Source: Episyrphus balteatus
Lineage: Eukaryota > Arthropoda > Insecta > Diptera > Syrphidae
Direction of reading: 5' to 3'
NCBI RefSeq assembly: GCF_945859705.1
Contig: NC_079135.1
Span: forward strand, 126,970,551 to 127,034,550
DNA length: 64,000 nt
Shown: positions 34,411 to 47,403 of the stretch, piece by piece
Layout: each line of letters opens with the position of its first letter
How positions within the stretch are numbered: position 1 is the stretch's first letter
Position numbers and translations under genes: made by a program
Notes under the pieces: model-generated
Seen by the model: the letters and a program-made list of their open reading frames with translations, nothing else
The model's database searches: none
Told to the model about the DNA's origin: nothing

Positions 34411-35755
34411 CAAAACTACTGCAACTGAGTGCGAGAAGATTCTCCACACAGACAGAATACTCAGATACTTCAAAATCAATATCACCATCAATAGCTCCCT
34501 AGAACGTTGAAGTTACAGTAATTGGAGTACTCTCAACTCATTTAAATCGGAACTATTTTGCCTTCGACGTACAAGGCAATAGGCCGTAAAACCATCACAC
34601 TGCGACACTCCCGAACTTTCTTTCGGTCCTGAGCAAAGCCAATATACGAAACTGCTGATTAACAAGCAGTTTCTCCGACCAGTCATTGCCGACAGTTTTC
34701 CGGTATGGTACACTTTTTTTAAGGCTGCCATAAAAACGCTTAAGATCTTTAAGAGAAAAGTCCTAAGTGTAGAACACTGGACTTTTCTTCGACTAACTTT
34801 GGCAGTTATACTACAATAACGAGCAACTCTTTTGTATTTGGTATTATAACGACATGCAATGTTGAAGACTTTGCTAATAAAATTTAGCTCAAAAGTGAGC
34901 TTTCAAAATGCGAAAAAAATGAGAAATTCAATTTTTTTTTGCAGATTGATCTGATTTTGTATAAAACTAATGGAGCTACATCTTTAAGCTTCTGCAAAAA
35001 AATTTTGAATTTCGCATTTTTTGAATTTTGAAATCTTACTTTTGAGCTAACTTTTATAAAAATGAAAAACATTTTTGCTCAAAAAACTAGCATTTACTTT
35101 TCTGCAAATTCTGCGATTAGTTTTTTTTTTTATTTCACTAAATATGTCCGCTAAAGTAAAAAACGTTAAAATTTTGCTTCTAGTTTTTCTGAGATCATCA
35201 CAGCATGCTTTCTTTTTTTACCTTTCCGGTTACCACAGGACAACTGAAGGATCATTTCCAAGCCAAAAAATTAAACAAATATCTCAGAACATCTAGGCAT
35301 CTAGAGGACAGGAACAGTTTGACCTATCAATTATTTTATCCATAAAAGCAGAACAGTTTGAAAAACTAAGATCCTGTTCAGCTTGATTTGATCATCAAAT
35401 TTGCCTTAATGCAAGGATAGTTCTATAACTTGATAAGAAGTCTTAATACAAAGATACTTATTAAAGTAAGTGTTCTTAGAGATGGAGGGGCCCCCAAAAA
35501 GCAAACTACGCCACTGCTTCGGGGTAAGGCATCATGAAGATGTTTAAAAATTATGCTCCTAGTTTCAATACTTAGGCAACTCTGGCTATTATAATATGAC
35601 CTTGGTTATTGATTGGCCAGCATTTCATTTGGACGTAAAAGTGGAATAAAGGAAGTTTAAAAACTATTTCGATAAGATTACCAAAAAATGGAAGTTGGAA
35701 GAGCTTAAGAATCAGTTTTTAATAAACCCTTTTCGATGTCAAGATAAATCCAATA
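34411..35755. other. No gene seen; one possible transposon terminus
   Basis: The only point of note is CTACGCCACTG at 35506-35516. It is the inverse of CAGTGGCGTAG, a terminus seen on many insect DNA transposons. No partner end was found upstream, so this may be a lone remnant. Confidence 0.4.
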
Positions 35756-35759
35756 TTAA

Positions 35760-36004
35760 CCCTCTGTATAGGCACACCTCTTTTTTGCGAATTTGGTTTA
35801 TACTTTTTCATGGCGCTTGAACTTTTTTCGGTCTCACTATTTTATGGAGAATCATATATGAAATTGATGTAGAATTTTCCGAGGAATTCGAATACTGTAT
35901 TCACTATTCCAAAAAAATGTATTTTCACGCTTATAAAGATACTTTTCTGTGCCCACTTTTCATTTTTGTCCTGCCAAATTCGCACCCGTGTGCCGACAAA
36001 GGGG
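35760..36004. mobile_element. TTAA-flanked MITE, copy 1, 245 bp (piggyBac-like ends)
   Basis: The element starts CCCTCTGTATAGGCACACC and ends GTGTGCCGACAAAGGGG, and TTAA flanks both sides (35756-35759 and 36005-36008). The interior matches the copy at 39571 closely over about 200 bases, including TTTGGTTTATACTTTTTCAT and GAGGAATTCGAATA. Termini beginning CCC next to TTAA fit piggyBac-type elements. This copy lacks about 25 bp near its left end (GACGTGATAGGCACACGGGT) that copy 2 has. Confidence 0.75.
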
Positions 36005-36229
36005 TTAACGTGGCCTTTCCCAGAATTCAAACTTCATAGGTATCAGAATGTCATTGACCGTCAGCTATCGGTCCGATAGTATCGGAGTTGAAGTTTTTCA
36101 AATTTTTTGTAGGGACGTCGTCGATGTGATTGTTCTTCTATTTAAATTAGCCAATTTTCGCAGTTTCCATTTATAGTGAATAGCAGCTGATGAGCAGTAA
36201 TGCCAGAAAAATCATCACCAACTGGTGTA

Positions 36230-36650
36230 AAAATTTGAGATTTGCACACATGTAGTGGTTACTTCGTTAACACGCGTTGTGTTAATAATACGATAATAGA
36301 GAATGCCAAAAAAGTGGGTCCCGGAAGTCCGTCTGTCTGTCTGTCTTTCTGTCTGTATAAGGAATTAGAGCCTAAACGGATGGACCGATTGACTCCAAAC
36401 TTGCTATGTAGCAGTTTTTGGGGACTCTCCAGAGGGGTTTTTGGAATTAATTTTTTTTGGACCAAAAATAACGGTACCTGTCATACAAAAATTTCGGAAA
36501 AGTTTAATTTCACGAAAACGGCTCCATAGATTTTGTAAAAAAAATTCAAATGTTAGTTTTTAAACAAGGTCTATTTTTGAAGAAAAAAAGTTTTTTTTTT
36601 GAAAATCATTATTAACGGTACCTGCCATATAGGACCGCTTTTTTCAAATC
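36230..36650. repeat. Dispersed repeat fragment with a GTCT run and ACGGTACCTG motifs
   Basis: A GTCTGTCTGTCTTTCTGTCTG run (36333-36355) is followed by CCTAAACGGATGGACCGATT, a combination common in fly and other insect repeats. Further on, AACGGTACCTGYCATA occurs twice (about 36470 and 36613). No coding capacity is present. The frames 36242-36529 and 36259-36465 lie on this repeat. Confidence 0.45.
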
Positions 36651-39566
36651 TGTTAAGCTATTTATTGTATTTCAACGAAATTTTTTATACAAAAGCATTT
36701 ATATACTTTAAATATAAGCCAAAAATAAAATTTTTAAAAAAAATAGTTTTTGGATTTTTAAAAAAATTTGAAAACAAGACATTGAATTTTTTTGAAATTT
36801 TGTTTTTAATGTTTATTAGTGATTTCTACAAAATGGCATACCAATTTTATTTTAAAACTTTTTTTCAAAAAATTATTTACAAAAAAATTGTTTTTTAAAA
36901 AACGGCTTTAACGATTTTGAAAATTTTTTTTTCTAAAAATGCACCTTAATATATCAAATAAAACTGCGTACTTGTTTTGTGGGGCGATTTGATTTCAGAT
37001 ATTGTTTTATTTTTTTGAAAAATGAATTTTATTTTTTTTTTACCTATTTGTTTTTTTTTATATACCTACATTTCCCAAATTTCTATATAAAAAGTCTTAA
37101 AAACTTTAGCAACATGAACTCTAAGAGCAAGTTCGTGTGACCCAGTCGTGCATTTTATTTATTTTCGATCACATCACATGAACAATATTTTCGAGCCAAC
37201 ATCAGCGATATCGCATGATTTTCAATTTCGATTGCGAAGGAAGTAGCTCCTGGCATAGGTCATATTTTTTGCCTTAAAAAAGTAACAACCGGTATTTTTT
37301 CTAAGTGTAACCTCAATCAAGATATTTAGGTCTTTTCATTTTAAAATTGATTCCAGCTGAGTGATGCGACGACTATGACGTTGACGATGATGATGATAAG
37401 GATAAAATACACACACATTTTCACGAAAAAAATGAATCGTTTGCTCCTTAAATTCGCTATTGTCCTCAATGTAATTGAATCCTTGCGGTATTGTGCGAAA
37501 CTGCTGCTGTGCAATTGACAGGTTCATATAAAGAACCTCACTTTATAAGGTTGAATGGTAAATTCGCAGTGTCGTCAAGCAGCAGTAATAACAACAGCGG
37601 CGGCGCCTTTAGTAATATCAGTTAAATGACCCGCATGAGGTTTAAGGGAGGCCAATTAATTACAATCACTATTTTCTTCATTCAATTCTCTTAAGCGCAT
37701 GAAAGAGGGGTCAGTAAAGTAATTCAGTACACACATAATGCAATCAATGTAGACAAAAGGATCAATAAAATTAAATGCAAGAAAGTGTCGCATCCTTATA
37801 GAATTGAATAATTACATATATTGTATGTGGCAACGCGAAGAAAAGGGGGAAGGGGCTTAAGCAGCATGTTTGAAAGCATGAAACACAAAACATTTGGTCA
37901 ATTAAATGACAAAACGTGGTCATGGAGAAAATTGAATTTGTCCAAGGAGTTTGTGTACATGTTTTTCTTTTATCTTAAGGATTTTTCGTGAAAATATATA
38001 GCAGATTGCATTCAATTACGAAATTGTGTGGTGTGGTGTCACCCCTCAGGGGATGTATTTAATGCATCATGCGGGTGGTTTTATGACCCTAACACACGTC
38101 TTTGTTTCAGAATAGTTACTTAAGTATTGGATGGTCATTCTTTTGTTGTTTGCAGATGCTTGGTTACTTGATTGGTCTTTTCAAGTTCAAAGGTCTGGAA
38201 AAAATTACCCATGCAAGGACTAATTCCAAGACAAAAGAGTTTTCTTAGGGATTTGGTTGAAAATGTCAATATAATTTATAACAAGATTGGAATTTTAAGG
38301 CCTTTGGGTTCCAAATTTTCAATTTTCTTCAAAAGGTCAAAAATAATAAAACTTTAGGTAAGTCCGAAATTTCTCCAACTTTTTGTATGAAATTTCCAAC
38401 AATTAAATTATTTGACCTCCTTTTTCTTAGAAGTACCGCAAATTCGTGACTTGCAATCGTGCCTAAGTGTTGATTTGCACTAAATTGAACCTAATGAAGT
38501 CTCAATTTTATACTCTAAAAAAAAAACATAACTTGCTTTAACACAAACTTTAGAAGACTTTTAAAATATCCTTTGGGGAAAATTAAGCCATTTCGTATAT
38601 AAAGTTATGGATCGCGCTAAAACTGTAATCATCGTCACGCGATTAATACCAAATATTATATCATTACACGTCGCGGAAGTTATGTTACTCAAAGTGATTT
38701 CTTCCAGCAAAGCTTCCGGTCTCACCTTCCTGTATAGAATGCGCTTATATAGCGGCGTCATAACTGTTCCATGGTCTCTTCTTGGATGTCGAATAAATGT
38801 GTGCAAAAAGTTAAAAGCATAGTTTTAGAAGTGAGTCTCATGCTCAGTGCGCTTATATGTACGTTACAGGTAATGACTTTATTAACAAATCACTCACTCA
38901 AGTGGCCAATCAAAGTTTGTTGAGAAAGAACAAAAAAGAAAAAAACTAAAATCACAACACTTTCTTGATATGGCAGGTATGAGGAAGTTGCTCAGACAGT
39001 AGACGTCAAAGTGAATTGCACGTTAGGTTACAAAACAAGTAGTTACTTCGTTGTGTTGTATACACCTATATTTTGCTCCATTTACCCACATTGTAAGAGT
39101 ACCTATACAGTGACTTCGGTTTCATATGAGTTTTTTTATTTTTCCTGCGAATATAAACAACAATTATTAGGTATTTATCCGCATGCCTTGAAGTTGAAGC
39201 CTTTTAAGGCAAAACAAAAATATTAGTGAAACATAAATCTGGTTTAGGTGGAAGTAAAAGGCTTTGAATTATGTATGTAGGATGCTTAGAGCATAGCAGA
39301 CAAGGGCTTAAACACGCAATTTTTATGCTAAAATATTCGTAAAAGTGGGAAAATATTGTTTTTTGGAACAACCAGGTAAAAAGTAAAAGTAAAACCCATA
39401 CATTAGTTGGTCTTGGTCGTCGGTTTAATAAAACATAACCTGCTTAAAATTTTAAATGTATGTTACTTTTTTTCATTGTTTGTTCACTTTATACGATATA
39501 GACTCAATGAAATTGATGAGAAGCTTGATTTTTCAAATTTGTTAAAGTTCTTTCGAAGATTAGAGT
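36651..39566. other. No gene established
   Basis: The left part (36650-37060) is extremely A/T-rich. A more balanced patch at 37360-37640 carries GACGATGATGATGAT and AGCGGCGGCGCC-type triplet runs. At 38600-38870 a balanced segment stays open on both strands for 71-81 codons, but neither product is recognisable. Confidence 0.4.
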
Positions 39567-39570
39567 TTAA

Positions 39571-39855
39571 CCCTCTGTAGGCACACCTCTTTTTTGTGAC
39601 GTGATAGGCACACGGGTACGAATTTGGTTTATACTTTTTCATGTCGCTAGAACTTTTTTCGGTCTCAATATTTTATATAGAATCGTATATGAAATTGATG
39701 TAGAATTTTGCGAGGAATTCGAATATTGTATTCACAATTCCGAAAAAAAATATTTTCACCCTTATAAAGAAACTTTTTTGTGACCACTTTTTTGAAAAAT
39801 TGTATTTTTTTTTATTTTTTTCCTGCCAAATTCGCACCCGTGTGCCGACAGAGGG
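39571..39855. mobile_element. TTAA-flanked MITE, copy 2, 285 bp (piggyBac-like ends)
   Basis: The element starts CCCTCTGTAGGCACACC and ends GTGTGCCGACAGAGGG, with TTAA on both sides (39567-39570 and 39856-39859). It is homologous to the copy at 35760-36004 over its whole length. It additionally has an inverted end segment near its left side (GGCACACGGGTACGAATTTG) facing CAAATTCGCACCCGTGTGCC on the right, so its inverted ends are about 35 bp. There is no coding sequence. Confidence 0.8.
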
Positions 39856-39889
39856 TTAATCATGTGATTGACAAAATCTATACATATAT

Positions 39890-40450
39890 ACAGGGTGTCC
39901 CACAGTCACTGCCCCAAATAAAAACCATGGATTCCTGAGATCATTTTAAGTCGAAAAACTTAAGGGGTAATTTTCTCGTTTTCTTCCCGTTTTCGAGTTA
40001 TGACGGTTTTTATGATTTTTGCACTCCATTTCCTTAACTGGCTTTATCTTTGCCAAAATACGTCTGATTTGAAAGATTTTTTTTAACAACCAATCAAGAA
40101 TTTGTTACAGTTTAAGTTTGGATTTGTTCTAAAACTTTTTTTTTCTGCATACAACCGTTTCTCCGTTTCAATATTTTCAAATTAGCAAGATGTTTTCTTG
40201 TAGGGACTTAAACGTTCTATAAAAAGTTCCCTGGCAGCAAATTAATTGCTTTAACCGTTAAGAAGATATTCGTATCAAAACCAATGCCCACTGATTTCAA
40301 TAGTTTTCTTATGACAAGTATGCATTGCGATTTGAATACGAATATCTTCTAAACGGTTAAAGCAATTAATTTGCTGCCAAGGAACTTTTTATAGAACGTT
40401 TAAGTCCCTACAAGAAAACATCTTGCTAATTTGAAAATATTGAATTTTCA
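39890..40450. repeat. Near-perfect hairpin with 113-base arms
   Basis: Bases 40168-40280 and 40331-40443 are inverted copies with only a few mismatches, around a 50-base loop. Shared blocks include AGCAAGATGTTTTCTTGTAG, GGGACTTAAACGTTCTATAA and GAAGATATTCGTAT. Upstream, CAGGGTGTCCCACAGTCAC (39891 onward) is a sequence type often seen at the ends of insect DNA elements, so the hairpin may be part of a larger one. Transcription would give a long double-stranded RNA stem. Confidence 0.75.
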
Positions 40451-41190
40451 GTGAATTAGAAAATTTTGAAATTGAAAATTGATTTTTTAATTTTTTCTCC
40501 ATTTAAATCGTGAATAACTTCTTTAGAACTCAATTTAGGGAAAATTACTACAAGACCTTTTTTGTAGAGAATTAAATTTCCTATAAGAATCTATCGTGGT
40601 TTTATTTTTCTATTCAGTTATTTGCTTATCACAAAATTCCAAAGTGAAACAGTCAAATTGAAAAAACACTTCGATTTAAAAAGCTTAATTACTCGAATAC
40701 GGCTCGTCTGACGAAAATTTTCAATAAGATCTTTTTTGTAGGAAATTTAATTTTATATAAGAAAAAATGAACAGAATTTTTTTTTACTTTGATCGTCTAG
40801 CAGTTCTGTTGTAAAACATCATATCATGTATAAAAATAAAAAACACCGATGATAGACCTCTTAAAATTTTTTTTAACGGCTCAAATTTTCACCAAATTTT
40901 TTTTTCATCATCCTGAACAAAATTTTCGAAGTAGCTTTCAAAAAAAAAAAATTTTTTTTTTTTTTTGGCCCAGTCTAATGAGTATTAATTTTTTTCACTA
41001 ATTATAATTTTGTATAAAAAATTACATTTTTTTTTTGTTCACTCAGTTTGTTTATTTTTTTTTTTTTAAATTACTTTCAGTAGTCTTTTTTATGAATAAA
41101 AAGAGATATTTTTTTCAAGAAAATAAACTGGTCTTTAATAATAAGTGAAAGAAATTAATAATCATTTACGTGTTTTTTTGTTTGAAAGAC
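40451..41190. other. No gene seen
   Basis: Very AT-rich DNA with long T runs. No coding sequence or repeat unit was recognised. Confidence 0.5.
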
Positions 41191-42112
41191 CGAAGTTATG
41201 AAAAACCAGAGCTATGAACCCAAAGCTATGAATCGATATTTTTGGGTTGGCAACCATTGAGATGAACGATATACGGGAGGAACATACCAAAAAGCTAGAG
41301 CGTATAGGTTGAGTCAAGGCAAGAACAAAATTGTATGGGACGGGGTGTCTATTACCCTCCGTTTAGACGGGAGGGGGGATTTTCTAAAAAAAAATGACTT
41401 AATTAGGAAAAAAAATTATTAAAAATCAACGGTTACATCATTAATATCGTACTGTACTTTTTTGTAAAGCCAAAGACTTGTTCTTGTATATTATTTTTAA
41501 GTAAATCTGTTTAATGGAACAGTTTTTGAAACATTAATTTTCCAAAAAAATATATGGCTTTTTTGAAAAAAAAGTAGTTTTGTTTTTTTTTTTTATTTAT
41601 CGAAAACGACAAGACGTTTTTGGATTCAATTTTTATAGTTTTCGTTTAAAAACAAAAAAAAAAAAACATTAAACTATGTAATTTAAATTAGCACTTAATT
41701 ACATAAAATTTTGAAAGAAATAATTTCGAAATTTATGTTTTCACTTTTTTTTTTCAAAATTTTGAATTTGAAAACTAATTTTTCAAAAACTAGTCAATTA
41801 AACAGCTATATTTAAAACATATTAAAAGGAATAGTTTTTAGCTTTACAAAAAAGTACAGTACGTTACTTTATGTGTAACCGTTGATTTTAAATAATTTTT
41901 TATCCAAATTAAGTCATTTTTTTTTAGAAAATCCCCCCTCCCGGCTAAACGGAGGGGAATAGACACCCCGTCTTATACAATTTTTTTTTCTTGCCTTGAC
42001 TCAAAGTATACGCTCTAGCTTTTTGGTAGGTTCCTCCCGTATATCGTTCGGTTTTTCGTAACTTCGGTTTTGCGTAATTTTGACGTGCATAACTCTGGTA
42101 TTCATAACTTCG
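41191..42112. mobile_element. Foldback element, 922 bp
   Basis: The outer ends CGAAGTTATGAA and its inverse TTCATAACTTCG lie at 41191 and 42112. Arms of roughly 320-400 bp face each other across an A/T-rich centre at about 41650. Shared arm blocks include GATATACGGGAGGAAC, AAAAAGCTAGAGCGTATA, CCTCCGTTTA and AAAATCAACGGTTACA in one orientation and their inverses in the other. Related single-arm sequence lies inside the hAT-like element at 28780-29060. There is no coding sequence, and the target duplication is unclear. Confidence 0.7.
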
Positions 42113-44340
42113 TCGGTTTCCCCATTAAAAATGGTTGCTAGCGCTTTTTGAGCTGTCGGTGGCAGGGGTATTTGTGCCGTTGGTTTTACGCACCGTTAAG
42201 TATTTATAAATCAACTTTAAATAACCCCCAAGATTAAACTCCCGCTTGGTCCTCAGAAAAGCTAACTATATAGTATTTCTATGGCCTACAACAACCTTGA
42301 GTAATTCTACAAGGAAGGCAAATAGGAGAAGCCTTTGTCCACTATTAACAGGCAGAAATTTATTCAGAACCTTAGAATAGTTCAGGTAGGTAGGTACTCC
42401 TTAAAAAATTTCAACCGACTTTCTCTCCCAATTCATACCATTATCTACTTGAACTACGTCACCTTAACCAATTTTTCGCACATTTCACCATTTAAAAACG
42501 AGGAATATTCCTTGCAATCGCCCCCAATACAAGAATAACAAGTACAACGTTTACATTGTTATTAATTTTTAATTTTCGATTTCGCAATTCACTATTACTT
42601 CCACCATCAACACATCTCCCTCCCAGTTTTAAAAAGCATATCCTTTTAGCCAACAGAGTATCTGTAGGTACCTACTCTGTAAATTTCCCAGAAACTCGAA
42701 TGGAATCCTTTTTTTCCAATTCGATTGGAGTGTGAGGATGTGGAGTCTCTCTCTTCTATATTATTTGCTTCGACCAATAAACGAAACATAATAATTTATT
42801 GACTACTTGGCAAATATTTGGTTAAATTCAATTTGTTCTCCCCGAAAACATAACTTAAATACTAATTTTGGGTTGCGGGGTTTGTTTAAGTACACCTACA
42901 CCAACAAGAGCATTGGTCCTCTATCTCTCTCTCTGTTTTGATAAAGCTTCACGTTCCCGATTCGATCGCATAAATAATTTAAATTGTCTACTCAAGTGCC
43001 ATCCCTGTAAATGGAGGAGATGACTTCCTCCTTCCTTCCCATATTACCTCGACTAAAAGGTTCAAAAGTGTGCACAACGATATTGCTAGATATGGGCCAA
43101 ATAAAACCACCGAAATAATTGCATGTGGATGTGATGCCAATAGCGATAGGTCGAACAGAACAACCGTCGGTCGTCTGCCATACGGCCTATATAAGCGCAT
43201 AAATTTATGCAACTAAATTAATGGAACAATGAACATTTTAAAACCACATTAGAATACACAACAGATTCGAGGCGGTAAATACTTGAGTTACATTCACCTC
43301 GAACTCACCACATCCACACTCCACATGTAGATTGTAGATGTATTTATAGAGTTTTAAAGGCCTAGCCCATGTTAGGATAGTTATGTTATTCTAAACCCTC
43401 TCTCGCCCTTCCTCCATTTGGGATCCAACAACTATCGTCAATAATTGAATAAAGGATTCTAGGTTTTGGGCAAACATTTAATCGTCCGATTTAAATAATC
43501 CACTCCTCTGCCAGACTCTGGTTGGGGTAAATGGGGTAGGTACCTCATTTCCCTCTTACTCCTATTTTGGAAACCAGAACCAACACGAACACAAAACAGG
43601 TATCTGGAAATTTATTGATATAGGCGGTGGCACGGCCGTTGGACTATGGCGGTAGGCTCTATCGATATCTACAGACCGGCTTCATCTGTCGAACCGAAGA
43701 CCGGCAAGCTTTGCCAGCAGCTAGCGGCTGTTACAAAAGTATGGTTCCTGGTTCTGGCCAACAGCCATGGGCCACATTAATGTGTTCAGGTGTTGTATTT
43801 ACAAAATTGATATTTTATGCATTAAATCACACCCCAATAGTTCAATACTTGGGCAGGAGGTAGGAAGAAAGGTGAACAATGAAAAATCAATCACAGTAGA
43901 ATGTTACTATGTGTAGCGAAAAATGGGAACCACACTGCACTTCCGGTTCAAGGAAGGATGCACAAAATTTGTCACAATTTTACTATATCAAAATGCATCG
44001 TGTCATGGCTGATGGAGGCAAGTTGCACAGAGAGATTTCGCTCATAATTACACAGCCAACTAGCCTCGAGGGGTGCAGTCCGATTCAGAGGGTAGGTTAG
44101 TGCCGAAAGTCATGTTCATAGAGTCGTTTTTTGCTATAATAGTCAATGCCTGCGCATTATTTCACAACAGCAGTATTCAAATGTGGCAGCTAATTACACT
44201 CAGAGAAAAAAGTGCAACTTTTTAAAATAGCGAGTGGAAGGACCAGATGGTGGCATTTCGTGACTAAGTAACAGCTGGCTAAAAATTTCTCTAAGGTTCT
44301 AAGAAGACAAAGTACCTAAACTAAAAAAATTGTCCCTCTA
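42113..44340. other. No gene established; balanced composition at 42985-43900
   Basis: Frames of 63-78 codons (42988-43212 minus, 43627-43863 plus, 43909-44100 plus) occur in the GC-richer part. None resembles a known protein and none has a recognisable neighbour. A TCTC run lies near 42923. This could be conserved non-coding DNA or small exons. Confidence 0.4.
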
Positions 44341-44359
44341 AAACGATTGGTTCTAATTC

Positions 44360-44925
44360 AAATGCCTTGCAACTGATTTGCAACCTGGAAACCGATCTGA
44401 AGCAACCAAATAGAGAACCATTTCCATGCCCTCCAATTCAGTACTGTGGAAATGTAAGACCCATTTATATTAAAGCTATAAGAAATTTGCTGCAAATATC
44501 GTCTTAAGTGGTTTTAAATTGGTTGCGTATTAGTTCAAATAAATAAATAAGTTGCAAACCAGTTTATTATTCTGAAATTAGGTTTTTTGACAGTTAAATT
44601 CACCTTTATAGAAACCAGGCAAATTTCCGTGATTAATTTATTGTGTTATCTGAGTTTAAAGACGTTGCGTGTATATTGGAAAGGAAGTTGCAAGCCAGTT
44701 TTAGTGCCAAGAAAGATCACTAGAAATTGCAACCGAGTTTACTATGATTTTAGTCAGTTTTATTTGCAATTCACCTATTGATTTTGATTATTTTGCCCGG
44801 TTTGAAAAAAGTTGCAAGCAAATTTCCAGAAAAAAGTAAGTTGCAAATCAGTTTATTTGAAACTGAACTGGTTTTAAAGAAACCAAAATGTTGCAAACCA
44901 GTTTCAGTTGAATTGCATTTGATTT
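44360..44925. repeat. Degenerate repeat with GTTGCAARCCAGTTT motif
   Basis: GTTGCAAACCAGTTT or close variants occur at about 44367, 44550, 44688, 44725, 44806, 44840 and 44889 with irregular spacing. Some copies are followed by TTATTTGAAAC or TTCAGTTGAATTGCA. The array is old and non-coding. Confidence 0.5.
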
Positions 44926-44969
44926 CGGAAAAAGATATTAAAATCTAGTAAAATTTTTATTTTTAAGAT

Positions 44970-46370
44970 TTTTTTCAGTGTATCTACTCGACATTTTGAT
45001 TATTCCGGTTATCGGAATTGTAACAAGGAAAAACTTTCAAAACAACAATGTCGAGAACAATGTTGAAAATTTTTGCAGTTGTATACTATGTCTACATATA
45101 CTCGCACCATTTGAACGCACAATTTTGCGATTACAATAGCGAAGCGTCACTGCCAACCGATTAAACTTTCAATTTATGAACAATGTGTAATTTTTGGAGG
45201 CTATTGGTGCACACACGATATAAAAAGCTATTGTTTTGGGTAGCATATGACTTCGTACTCGACGTCCGTGTCGGGTGTTGGGTCGAATTCGTTACGCGTT
45301 TGCCGAAATGGCAAGACCTATTTGACAGCTCGGTTGAGAATGAATGATGGTATTTTACGGATTTTGATATGTAGTAACGCGAATTTATATGGTAATCGAT
45401 GGCATTTTAAAGTGAAAAATAAACTCGATATTTTGTGTAAATTCTTGTGTACATTTTGAGTTGGTTAAATTACAGAAGTAAAAAGAACAACAAAACAGAG
45501 AGGAACAATAAAATTACTACTGAAGGGAGTTTTGATTTAAAATTGTTTAAGATTGTAAACCTTTAAAGATTTTTAATGAACCATGTTATTTTTTAATCAC
45601 ATGGTGATTGATTTGTTTTTGCAACTTTCACACGAAGACACAAGAAGACGTCAATCGTAGTTCGTAGATAATACACATTTAAAAATAAAATGCACGACTG
45701 GATAGCATGAACCTGCTCTTATTTTCAAAGAGCATAACGTATTAGTAAACCATTAAACATTTTACCCATTTAACTCACAGAAGAGGTTTTTTTTTATCGT
45801 TTTCCGTTATCCGAATTTTTTGACGTCTTATAAATCGATGAACTATGGCAGCCACCACAAAACAGTGACGTCATTTTCTCATGTTACACTCTCGCAATTT
45901 CGCAGTGCGCGCAAAAATTTCAATTAAAAATTAAAAATAAACTATTAGAGATACAAAAATCTTCTATAGCTTATTTGAAAGATAATAACCTAAAGCTTAA
46001 TTCAAATGAAGGATTTTTAAAAATTCCGTCATTTAATAGGGTAAACAGGGGTAAAACCGAAAGATGAAATTTTGCTAAAATCTAAACGCGAAGTCGTAGA
46101 GAATTGATTTTTTTTGCAATAGATAGACGAGATTAATTTAAGAATAACTGCATTTAAGGAAAAATTCTAAAAAATTTTGGAACTAAGTTACAACGTTTTT
46201 TTTTTTTTGACAATTCTAAAGATGTCAGGTGAAAGATGAGGGAAAAAAAATTAAGCGTCTGATACGGATTTTTTTCCAACACTCTGCTTTTCTAAATATG
46301 AATTTTTGAAAAAACACCTTGTTTTTTAGGGGTATTTTTGGGTAATTTTTGACCGTTTTTAGCCGATTTT
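44970..46370. other. No gene seen
   Basis: AT-rich DNA. The 70-codon frame at 45247-45459 begins in a slightly GC-richer patch but is not recognisable. Confidence 0.4.
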
Positions 46371-47100
46371 CATCGTTTTTTATTTTTATCTTTTTTTCTT
46401 TAATAGATACAGGAACAAAATATATGGAGTAATGATAGACCATGACCACGACTAAATATGTGCGAAGTTTCAATCATTTTTGTAAACACAATTTTGAGAT
46501 AACAGTAAAATAAATTTTTAGAATTCAACAGGTTATAACTTTTGACCAAGAGCAGATAGAAATTATTAAACTTTTATGAGCATCCTGATACAATTACCTT
46601 TAATTTGGTATATCGCACATAACGGAAAACGAACTACAAGCTACACAATGTTAAATCAAGAAAGTTGCGAAAAACCTCAAAACACCAGTGGAGATCTGTT
46701 GCCACCCGAACAGCCACCAGTGTGGGAAGTATCGTAATCTCAGTCTGGAAATTCGACATGGTTGACTTTAAAAAATTCTAACTTCTCTTGTAGGCATCTT
46801 TGAAATGAGATTGATACTTCATATGAAAGGTGAAATAATAAGCTTTCATATGATATATATTTTTTTATAGGTTGTCAAACAAAAAAATTGATTCAATAGC
46901 CTGAGAACATGAAAATAAATGTTTTTTTTTTGCTTTTTTTAATGAAATTTGATCGAGTTCAAAAAATTCTAGCTCTTTTTGTAGATGCCTCATAGACCTG
47001 ATCGATGTATATATTTTGAGCTAAGACAATAAGCTTTCAGATGGTATAAATATATTTTGTAATGACGTTAGAAGATAAAAATTCATGTTTTTTTTGCTTT
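46370..47100 (+). repeat. Repeat family F1, copy B, uninterrupted
   Basis: Read in reverse, this segment matches both parts of copy A (28190-28557 and 29944-30270) in one continuous stretch. The junction at about 46690-46730, in reverse GGTGGCTGTTCGGGTGGCAA, corresponds to the position where the 1370-bp hAT-like element sits in copy A. The two related blocks with AATAAGCTTTCA (46836 and 47026) are present in both copies. No coding sequence was recognised, so the type of element is unknown. Confidence 0.65.
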
Positions 47101-47403
47101 TTTTTGGTGAAAATGATTGTTTTCAATAAATTATTTTTATACTTTTCGCGCATTGTAAAAATTTAAAAGTGTTTTTTTTTTTAGCTTTTTCTTGTAAATT
47201 ATGATTGTTTGAAAAAAGTAAACGCTTCAATTGACTCATTTTAAACAAAAGCACACAACCTGTTTTCTGACGACGTTATTACGTAAAATCATCGTCCGTA
47301 AATCGGCCTTACAGACAACCTCTTTTTAAAAGAACTGAAAAACACAGAAATCATACACAAGAAACTTGCACCGCACGATCGGTTACATTTATCAATCAAT
47401 TCT

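Noticed and set aside
35506..35516. CTACGCCACTG transposon terminus
   Set aside because: No partner CAGTGGCGTAG was found within reach, so I do not call an element.
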